DNA from: Chrysomallon squamiferum
Lineage: Eukaryota > Mollusca > Gastropoda > Neomphalida > Peltospiridae
Direction of reading: 5' to 3'
NCBI GenBank assembly: GCA_012295275.1
Contig: CM022665.1
Location: 42,522,652 to 42,586,651, forward strand
DNA length: 64,000 nucleotides
Shown: piece after piece, positions 14,530 through 26,300 of the stretch
Numbering within the stretch: the first letter of the stretch is position 1
How the letters are laid out: every line of letters begins with the position of its first letter
Translations under genes and position numbers: made by a program
Notes under the pieces: generated by a model
Told to the model about the DNA's origin: nothing
Database searches by the model: none
What the model saw: the letters and a program-made list of their open reading frames with translations, nothing else

Positions 14530-17500
14530 GCACACTTTAAATAAAAAAAGCTTTTAATAGTTTAATATTTACCTTTCCAATTCGTTTTCCATGGACAGAA
14601 TCAGCTTTCATCTTGGAGAAGTAATGATAGTATGTGACCACATAGGTGATGATTGACTTCTCATCAGGGTATTCCACATTGACATCTGCAAGATATTTTC
14701 AATATCCATCGTAATCACACAAAACAAAACATTTCAAAATTCTGTACAGTGCATAATTAAAAGAAAACTTTCCTTCAGAAAGCAAATTCTATTATCTTTT
14801 TTCTATAAAACATTTAAGTAAGAGATCGACACTTTAATGATCATGGATCGGGTAAATGAAGGTTAACTTCATAGGAATGAAGGTGAAAACAGAACTGATC
14901 AAGTACAAAACACTGCAAGGTAGACACTTGATATGTACAAACAAAATGTATTTCTTGACAGTGTAAGATCTCTATCAACACGGAACAATCTTTCATCTTT
15001 TGGTATCAATTTGGAGACAAGTTATTTTAGTCAAGCAAAGAGAAGGAAGAATGTTTTTTATTCATTCTTTATTTATCTAATGACAATCTTTTAAACATGA
15101 ACCCAGAAAGAAAACAAAGAAATATTATGACAACAACGAACTTTGCATAGTGTTAGGTAAAATGATAAATGTCTAACAATGACAAAAATAATATTCTTAC
15201 AAAGTTTTGCATGCATACCGAAACTTCCTTTTTATTTTTTATTGTATAAATTCTTATTATAATTATTATTATTATTATTATTATTATTTGTTATTTTCCA
15301 TGAATGCTAAAAAGAATTACCTTCAGGATCAAGAAGTCTTGAAAGTCCAAGTTTTTCTTCAGCCACACCGAATGCATTGTCCAGATTGTGCATGGCATTG
15401 GATTTCTGAAGTTTTTCATACTGAATGAGGTCAGGTCTGCAATGGAAAAGATATTAATTTTAATCATTTTGCTCATACTGGCAAAATCCTGAAAATTAAA
15501 TTAACCTAGATATTTGAATGAAATTCATTGTCCGTCTACATTTATATGAACTGTTTAACAAATTTAATTCTGTTGCCAATTTTATTTTTAATTTTTTTAA
15601 TTCTACTACTGATAATCATTACAAAATTATTCAAAATTATTAAAAAATAATGGCCATTTTGTAAAATGTAAAAAAAAATATATCTACACACACCACCACA
15701 CACTCGTACTATTTATTTTATCATCTAGTATAAATGTTTTAAAAATTAGTTACATTAGCAAGAAACCGTGCTAAATTATCTGAAAAGAACTAAAATATGG
15801 TATGTTAATTCAGAACATACGATTCAAAACTTTCTACATACATTAACAGAACTTGAGTTAAGTATCATATATGCAAATATATTTTTCTCTTACCCAAATA
15901 ATAATAAAAAAAAATTCCAAATAAATGTGTGTTTACATATAAATGAAATATGCAGAACCTTAATTTCCATAACAAAATTGTGTTTTCCTCCTCCATTTAT
16001 TGAACTTGTAAGAGACCATTTTCATATATTGATTATTGATCTATTATGGGCTATTATTTTATGTTAAACATTCAGAATCCATTCTTCTGCCCATTGTGCC
16101 AAAACCAGCTCTACAATCAATGTATAAAGGCTCCTCTTTACATTTGTTGATTACTATCCCTTCATAAGATATTTTTGAATATCTAAATAAAATAAAATAT
16201 TCCCTGTCCATTTCTACGACTTTGCTGCTGAGCATGAAAGCTGTGACCACTGCGAGTTGATAAATAATTTATAAATAAACCTTTGAAAGGATTAGATTAT
16301 CAGATGTGTCAGCATATGCAAAATAATTATAACATATGGTCTGGTGGGGAAATAATCAGACAGCTGCTGCTGTTCTGTGTATTGTTTTGGGGCCATTAAA
16401 TAAATTTTATTACAGGAATTCAAATTAATAAAATTGAAAATTTGTATTTTTTAAATTTTATTTTATTATTATTTTTTAAATAAATATTTGTTAACTAATA
16501 ACTGTCTGATTATTTATTTGCATTTGTCATTTATATTTAATAAACATCTATGTGCAAAATGAAAACTGTTCTAAAATATAGATTTTAAGGAAAGGCAAGG
16601 TTTAATATTTCCTCCATCCAAATAACCATGTATTAAGACATAGAATCAACAGCTGAATGAAAATATTATTAAATAAGTAACACTGAATTTTTTTTTCACC
16701 AGCAATGCCAATGCAGACAGACATCTCATTGTTTTACAAAGAAAAAAATTCCTTCCATTTTTATTCAACACAAGAATGAGATCTTTGTGTGTGCAACTAA
16801 CACTACTTACAAAAATAATAGTAATTTACAGAGCTCAAAGAGCTTTGTTTGTTTGTAAAAGCTTTTTGTGAGACACGCCTGAGTCCTTATTATTAACTCT
16901 GTGGAAAAGCAAAGCCAAAGAATGCAAATATCTGGCATTCGAGGTATTCCCGTTTCCATGGAAACTAAAATAAACTAATGTCAGCATGGAAAAAATGGTT
17001 GCCGACAGACCTGCAGCTATGTTTACTAGCAGGTGAACAAATAAGAGTAGCTGTTGTACAATTCTTCACCTTTCCAGTTAGGTATTGCAGTTTATTACAT
17101 TAAACATGTACATATAAAACATAATAATCACCAAAAAGCTGCAGATAAATATTCAAATATACAAAAGCGTTTAAAAAAAAAGAAAGAAAATAAATAAAAA
17201 TAAAAACACATAAAGAAGACATGCACTTTCCCGTCTCAATAAAATTTAAAAATAAAATAAAAAAAATAAAATAGAAATATTATTTTGTCACTTCAGGTTT
17301 TATAATTTTTAAATACCATAATAAGCAGAACTGTGCTTTGTTTCACAAAATTAAAAAAATGTTGTGTGAAAAAACAGTAAAATTTAAATATCTGAAGTTA
17401 CTGATAAGTTACAAGGCAACAGCAAAGCAATACAGGCATTTGATTCAATGTTCTATTTAAATGCACTTGACTGTTTCAAGGTGAAAGCATACAGGTCAGT

Positions 17501-20500
17501 CTGTACCTCTAGATAATACGTAATATTTTATACGTGCGGGCACTGCACCAGTCTCAACATGTAACTAAATTTAATGTGAACAACGAAAGCTGACAGCATC
17601 AAAAAGGTTTATTGAGTAGTGAGTGCAATTTCCGCCTGTAGCAAAAAAAGGTCAGGATTAATAATAGCTGAGGGAGGACCAGACAGACACAAGATGGGAT
17701 ATGATTCATGTAGCAACACCAGTTTTTACACAGATCAATGGATGAATCAATGGAAACGGGATACAACAGCTAGTTTCAGATTAGACCAGTGTGCACAGAT
17801 GTTCCAATCAAAGTATTTTTATCACAGCCTTTGTATATATAAAAATATATGGTTCTGTAGAATGATTATTAAAAAAATAAACTGAATATTATCTTCTCTG
17901 CAATAAACACATTTACAAATACATTGCGCCAGACTAACTACTATTAATTTCAAGAAGGAGCTGTAAAACTGTAACTGACAAGTAACATTATCTTGTTTCT
18001 TAATTTGCTTGTATTCTGGATCAATATCACAAGACTTTTTTTTAATGTCATATAATATCACAACAATACTGAATATATTATACTCCTCTTAAATAGATAG
18101 CTAGGATGCAATTTTAATTTTTTGGGCTTGAAAATTACACATATGGTTAAGCCTTTGTTCAAATATAGCTTCTGCAATACACAGCAGTGCATATGACAGG
18201 AAAAATTGCAATCTTACAAACAAATACAAATTTTATCAATAAACATACTGAAAGGTAATAATAAAACTTTAAGCACATACAAATTCATTTCTTGACCATT
18301 AATTGAAACAGTATTAAAACAATATTTAAATTTTCTTATTTCATTAAAAAATACAAAAAAAAAAAAAAAAAAAAAAAACACATATACAAAAGTAATCCAC
18401 ATCATTTCATTCTAGCTTCTGTTTGACATCCGAAATATATATTTTAATGTAAAGAACATTTATCTTTTTTCTTCTTTTGGCATGTTTTTATATTGGTTTA
18501 TGTGTACTGTTTCTCAATATAAAATATTACAAAAGCAAATTACAAGTTATTAGATTAGTACATCTATTCAGAGTGTGTTATCAGATATAATTATATTATC
18601 TTAATAACTTCCTACCAACAGAGCCGGTCAAACTGTCACAATTTCTCCAGCCCAGTGTGATTAATTTTAACCCTTTAGCTGAGTTAGACTCTGCTGTCTA
18701 GACATATTTAAGAAAGACCAATTAAGCCAAACAGAAACCTATGTGCAAAATCAATACTTATCCAAAATAATAACATGATATAAGATGTTATACCAATGAC
18801 TATTAATAAAGCAGCACAAAGAAATAAACTAAAATAAATACCAGTTTTAAATTAATTTCCTTTTAATTAAAATATACACTGCATACACATCTGCAGCAGG
18901 AGGTAGCCATTAACTTTTTTGGTATTTGCTTTATTGTTGCATTATTCTCCAGGCATTTAATGTGCACATTAAAATAAATAAATACAAAAATAAATAAATA
19001 AACAAATAAAAATTGATAATAATAAAAAATAAATAATACAAAATATATTAAAAATAAACTAATAAATGTATTTTTTACATAAAAAAAAAAAAAACCAAGT
19101 GATTTTCATAGTTTCTATCTGACAGATTTTTCTTGAGGGGGGTGTTGACTATCAAACTCTCCTGAACAGACAACCTTTATATTCTGCAGTCCCAAAATTA
19201 AAATAAACCTTGTAGAAAAAGTTACAATAGCAAACATGAGTCACCTGTGTTTGTGAATGAGAGCATTGAAGGCAAGGCCGTCCTTCCAGCTGGTAGTGAA
19301 GTTACGAACGTTGACGTTTGGGTAGCCAGCAGTCTTCATTTGGCACCACAACAGCAAAGCATCCTTGGCTGACTTGGTTTCGCTGTTGTCGGTTTCTTCT
19401 ATTGTAATGTCTTGAATCTTTATAAAAAAAAAAAAATGAACAGTTTCTTGTTAGATGAATATAAAGAAATCACTTATATTTTTTAAATTTCTTTTTTAAA
19501 AAATACAAGATAAAAAAAAAACAAAAAAATGTTAGAGGGAATTAGAGGTTAGCTTTAAAAAGTACAATAGTTAAAAAATAAAATGAATAAATAAAAAAAA
19601 AAAAAAAGATAAAGAGAGAAAGAGAGGTTTTGATCTTGATCATCACCACTAACAGCTTTTAAACAGAAACAAATATTAAATCAATAGATTATTGTTAACA
19701 AGTCTTACCTGGAAACGCAAAATAATGGTCCATATCAAACCAAGTGTGAGTCTGTTGCTGCCGTCAACAATGTCGTGAGCTCCCATGTTCTCAAGATGGA
19801 CTCTCTGTTCGTGAAGGAAGGAAAGTGCTTTGTCGACATTTTCCAAGCAGTGAATCCTCATCTTTCCTTTTGTGGGGCGAGGCTGAAAGAAAAAATAGCA
19901 ATTCAAAATATAACTTACTTCATAAGAGGTTTAACAATTATATTTATAAACATTATGTTCAACAAAACAAACCATTTCCCCACGTTGCTTTAAATCTAAT
20001 TGTTTCAAATTCTGAATACAGCAGGTCAAAACAGATCAGAGGTGGACTTGGTTCAAACTCAAGTAATACATAGTGTTTTTGCATATTTGTTTTAGAAAAT
20101 GCATGTTCATCCACATAAATAGATGTTGTGTTAGTACATACCAGTCTTTCTCCTGACAACACCTCCAACAGCTTCATCAGCATCTTGCCATCTCGGAGAT
20201 CTACATACAGATCGTTGATCCGATTTCCTGTTCGTACAAGATGTGAGTTCACCCATTTCATAAATGTTTTCTTTTGGACATTTTCTCTCTCATCTACAAA
20301 GAAAAATATAATTATTTAAAAAAAAAAATGACAATTCTTAATTTTAATTCTAACAAATATTTGAAACTGCTTTTGTATTTGCTGTAAACAACAAAGTAAA
20401 TATTAAAAATGCTTTTCACGAATATTTATTCTGGAATGAACATATGTAAGGTTTGGTTTTATATCTTTAATGCTCTTGACTATGTTACTTTCATGGTACC

Positions 20501-22301
20501 ATTAGTATTATTGAACAGAGTGCTTAGCTTACTAAATGTCTGTAAAACCAACAAGATCTACATGGCCTCTCCAGGTGGTGTTTTATTAACTGTCAGTGAA
20601 ATAAAATGAAGTTCATTAAAGGCTTTAGATTTGCCAGACTGTATCTACAGATGCAGAATTATGTCACACTATACTGGTAATGAATGTCAGTCAAGGTGAT
20701 AACAACCGTCATTAAACTGGCTTCTTTTATTTCTTAATTCGGTTTCACTGATGGACAGCTCTTTTTTTCTAACAGTTGTCAGTGAATGTTGTCTTGTTAC
20801 TGTGACTACAGAAGTAGTGCAGTAATCCTATTTTTGTTAAGTCTGTGCAAGTCAGTCTACTCACACCAAGTCTGGATTAATGACATGAAGCAGTCTGGGT
20901 CAGCTATCAATATTCAATTTATTTCAGCCAAAAATAAAGTCCCGAAATGAATCACCAGGTACTTTTGCAAAAATAAAACTGACAAGTGCACATAAGTATG
21001 TCTTTGGGGATAGTAAGAGCAATATGCTTTGTGTTTATACTAATTTGTTTATTTCTACATTCTACAATAGTTTTTATTAACCTAATTTTCCTAAATATTT
21101 TTCTTCATTAAAATTTCATCAGGTGCAATGTGCTTTCAGGTTTTTTTTTACTAGATTTTATAATCAATTATTTTTTAATTTTCAATTATTTAACAGATTT
21201 TTTTTATTTTAATTTTTTATTTAACAGATTTTTTTTATTTTAATTTTTTATTTAACAGATTTTTTTAGCCATGAAATGGAAAGGTAGTCACTGTTTTATT
21301 TATATTATTTTATAATTAAAACCAACTGGCAAAAAATTCTGATTATATATAGCAATCTTTTACAAGTTAAAGAAACTTTTTTCAAGACTAGTTGTTTTCA
21401 ACAGAACACATCTTTCATACACTTTCAAATTATAGGTGACACATAGATTATTTATTATAAAATTTCTTTAAAAATTAAATTTATACATTGAAGTAAATTA
21501 TCATTTTCTGACATGCCTAGCTTTCAACTGTCTTTTACCATATTTACCAAATACATGAGACATGCATTAGACTGTCTTAGAGATCTTTTCACACTATTCT
21601 GTTAAATGTTTGTGGCAAAAACATGTTACTTTCGTCATTTTGTGGCATTCTTCCAACTAGCATGTTCTTTATGGATATAAATTCTCTCTTCAGTGAAGGT
21701 TTCTATCCAAAATTATTGATTGTTTCTGCAGTTCTCTCCCCATGAATCAGAATATACCGTCTCATCTGGTATTTGTCTAATCTAGATTAATTTCAAAAGT
21801 TTCAAATTGCTAAACCAGTGGAATTGTCTAATGCAGTGTTATTTCGACAGTCACCTGAGGGTTTACTGTCTTGTTACATTTCAGGCAATGCTATCTGATA
21901 CTGTTTGTATAAACCGATAATAAAATGATTATCTGACAGCAGACTATAACAAGAGAGCTTCTGTGTTATCTCTTACAATCAACTACCCGGGAGAAGATTT
22001 TTATCCTATTAGTTGTGTATTATTCTTAAAAATGCAGTTTACATATTGTCTTTTTGTTACTGCTCAATATCATAATCTTTAACAAAATACAAATGTGTTA
22101 GTGCTATTACTGAAAACCAGCTTTACATTCATGTGCTATTTTTGTTTCCTCCCCTCTTAGGTCAAGATGACAAAATTAGGTGCAAAAAATAATACAGAAT
22201 ATTTTCACACTAAAAGGTAATTAAAGTTATAGGGTATATAATATTATGAAATTCAGATTAACAAAAATCAAAAACACATCGACATCAACTGACCTTTCTT
22301 A

Positions 22302-22347
<46 letters not shown>

Positions 22348-23320
22348 CACCGATTCCTAGATTACCAAAATCTCGTGAGATACATACAATCTGTTTAAGA
22401 AATTTCTGTGTTCAGATAAGTTGTTTTTTAAACACCTTTTTGTTCAAATTAATCTGAAATTTACTGACTGGTATGCAAAATAAATAGCATCCTAGGAGTA
22501 GTCAGCCACGAAAATATATTTTATTTTCTAGAGATAGAAATAATAATTGCCAGTAATAAAGTAATAACTGTTCTCTGCCTACATCGTGACATTTTGGCAA
22601 ATAGGTATGATTCTATCTGATAAGCAGTTTCCTGCAGAGGTCATCATGATGAAAATGTGCACGTTTTCCCACACATGACTGGGTAACTGACAATATGAAA
22701 TTACATCACCTATCCAAAGCCACAGTTCACATAGATATTTATATATATACATATAAAATAATCTGCATTTAATGTTTCCTGTAGTCTCCTGTTTGTTAGT
22801 TAAAAATATACCAGTTGCCAGCTTTATTAAAGAAGATATTTTTCAGAGGGATATTATTCAAAAGTTATTTCTTCTTTAATATTTATAAAAATTAAAAAAA
22901 TATAAAAAAATAAAAATAAACATGATAGAAAAAATAGTCTTCAAAATAATTTGTTTTCTCCCAAATTTATATTTATGGAAGCTCCGTTTCTTATGTTTTT
23001 AAATCTACTTTATAAAAAAATAAACAAAAACAAGCAATAATAAACATGCATATCAATCTTTAAGTAATTACTTCTTTTCTTGTTTTTAAAATAAGGACCT
23101 GCTGTAATACCTGAAAATGTAATTTAATGGCTGGAACATGAAAGGGTTTTGTATGTTATTTTATTTCACCTGACAGCTGTCTTATCTTTCCTCTTATATT
23201 TCTTTCTGCAAGAAGGGATGCATCTCTTTCCATTGTTCTTTTTGAAACAAAGGGAAATTATCCACATGAATGCAATGTCTAAACCTCTCCAACAAGGCCA
23301 CAAAAAAAAAAAAAAAGGGT

Positions 23321-23359
<39 letters not shown>

Positions 23360-26300
23360 GGTGGAAATGCTAACAAAAACAATAAAGGCTTTATTCTTTT
23401 CAGCACAGCAAACTGCAGCAGTGTTGTTTAATAAACATCTCATCTGCTGGAAGCAGAGAATATTTTCCTTGAATCCATGAAGGTTTTATCACAGAAATAT
23501 TCAAATATCCCACAGATTGTATAGAAGATGTAAAGTTCAGTTTTTACAAGGTGTTCTGTTTGTGTAACCTGCATTGATTGTTCCATTAGCCACAGCATCC
23601 ACAATATTAACACAATTAACCTTCTTGTTGATACAGTGTCACCTCATCTTGAAAGCTAAAGGCAACATTTGTTTTAAAGATATGCTTAAGTTATTTTACT
23701 GTTTTAAACAAAGACTACGGAAGCTAACTTCCTGGGCCAAAATATTAAGTGGAGCATTTCCTTTCCAATGTGACCGAAAATTATTTTCATAAAAATGAAA
23801 CCAAGTAATTATTATCTGTAATTACAATTTATTATAATCATTAAATGGTTTCCTGTAATCTTAATAGTATCTGCAACTGAAGCTGTATTAATTACACAAA
23901 TTTCATAAACATGAATATTGTCAAGATTATTCCAGTATAAAATTATTTAGATATAAATTATTAATATTTGTTTAAAAGTATTGTGATACAATATACTCCT
24001 TCAACATTATAAAGTAAAATTTGAGTACATCTCAAATGTTATTATCAAAAATGCAAGGGCAAAGTAAATGTATTATTTTATTTTTAACTTAAATCCCTAA
24101 TATGACTGTAAACAAATTTTTCAGATGTAGTTTTCAAACTGTATTATACTGTAAGTCTGGTTTCATTAAAATCTAGATTTGTGACTTGGTATGTCAACAT
24201 TTAATATCAAAACTAGCAGTATTTGTCTTTACAATGTTAAGTAAATATTCTTTGTAAAGTCAAGATATAGTATTAATCTTTATCAGAAGAACTATCAGTT
24301 GAATTTACATTTACTTTTCTGCATATAAAATTTTGTACTTGATCAGGTGACTGAAAGACCGAAAGATCAATGTCCATATTTGGCGTCCAGTTGAGCAAAG
24401 CAATCTTCTTCTCAAAGTGTCAGGATTCAAGGATCAATAAAAATGTTACCAGCTTCTTGCTTTTCTAAGAGGTTTCTCTTAGGTTTGAATTTTTAAAATG
24501 CACATACATTTTAAAAAGCAAAAATATCCAGATAGACATCGTTTTCTTAAGCTTTTTCTCCTTAAAAGCAACTTTTTCAGAAATGTCAAAACATTATGTA
24601 ATGGAAAGACTGTTGATTTACTTCAGACTAGAATTTTGGACACTTTATTCATTTTGTATATAAAATAAAAAGCTTTTTTTCTCTGCTGTGTATAAATATA
24701 TTTAAAAAGTGGTTCTATACAGTTCTGGAAGCTGAAGTACTTTAGCACTGCTTCAAAAGAAACTGTTTATTTGATTATTGTTTTTGTTTTGTTTGTTGTT
24801 GTTTTGTGTGGGGTATTTTTGGGAAGGATATTTATTGATGTTGCTGTTGATATGCAGTAAGCTAGTTGGACATTTAAAACTATCAGAACATTTCATATTT
24901 TCTCCTACTGGAATGCAAAAAATCAAAAACAACCATTTCAGTAAAAATATTTTATCTGTTTGTAATAACTGCTGAGTAATATTTCTAATTTGTATGTACG
25001 AAGAACAATATAAACACATCATTCAATTTTTTCAACTTTATTCCTTAGAAAACAATCTAACGGAATTTTAAACTGAAACAACACTTTGTTTTCTTTTTTC
25101 TCCCTATATTTAATACAGTAACACTAGCCTACAGTAAACAAAGCTTATCTGAAACTGGCATTCAGACACAGGAATGCAGTTAACTGCTTCCAAACATCCA
25201 GTGTTTTTGTTTTTTTTATGACCCAGCTGAATATTATCAACACTCCTGAGGTCAAACTATTCCCACAACAATTAATTCAGACTGTCCCTACAGAGAGATA
25301 TTACAATAAATTGTCGCTCTCTCTCTCTTACACATTTTTCTCATTCTCCCTGGTCTGTATCATTGTATTTTACCAGCCAGGCTTACTTTCTGTTCAATAA
25401 GGACCATCTGTTGCAGCTAGCTGCATATAAATTTAAATATTTTCACTAAACCATGTTTAGAAGTACGTATAAATATAACGACAAGGTCTAAAGATAAATA
25501 ATCGTTTTGTTATTTAAGCAAATGTAAAAAAAAAACACATACAGCTTAATAATGCATCATATCTGGCTGGAAGATTGAAAAGGTATGCACAACCTTTATA
25601 CAGTCAAAGCACCACCTGCTATTTGAGTGATATGCTGTCATCAGGTTTTCAGCAAAAACACCACTACTAATACACCCAGCACACTAACAGCTCTTCAATA
25701 GAGTTAAGTAAACTGGTGCATACAACGGCAACAACTAGAATACAGCAAAATGGAACATGCAACAGTCTGTTCTGTGTCACATGGTAAATCAGCAACATAT
25801 TTAATGGGGAAAAAAATGCATCCATTGCTGTCACATTTAGATTTTTTTTTATAGTGTGTATTATTACAACAGCTGCAATACATTTCACTTCTATATAGAT
25901 ATTACAGTATTATTAAAGCATGTTATGACTGCAATTAAATGGTAAATGTATGGCTTCAAAGTTATTTCATATATCTTAATTTCCTGTGAAAATCAAAGAT
26001 ATAGCTATTTCCAAATTTTTTTAATTTTTTTTTCTTGCTTTTTCCTCCTGTTTTTTTTTTTGTTTTTTTGTTCTTGCTTTTTCCTCCTGTTTTTTTGTTT
26101 TGTTTTTTTGTTCTTGCTTTTTCCTCCTGTTTTTTTGTTTTGTTTTTTTGTTCTTGCTTTTTCCTCCTATGTCACATAACCTACAAGCGAAACAGGGGAG
26201 CGTGGGTGTATCACCTGATTTTTTACTTGCTTAAAACAAATTAATCTGAGCCCATGAAACTGAACTAAATAACTCTTTTCTTTTTATAATTAAGATTATA

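Noticed and set aside
23301-23356. Poly(A) tail of a processed retrocopy
   Set aside because: No gene-like body precedes it and no target-site duplication is visible; a simple A run is the simpler reading.
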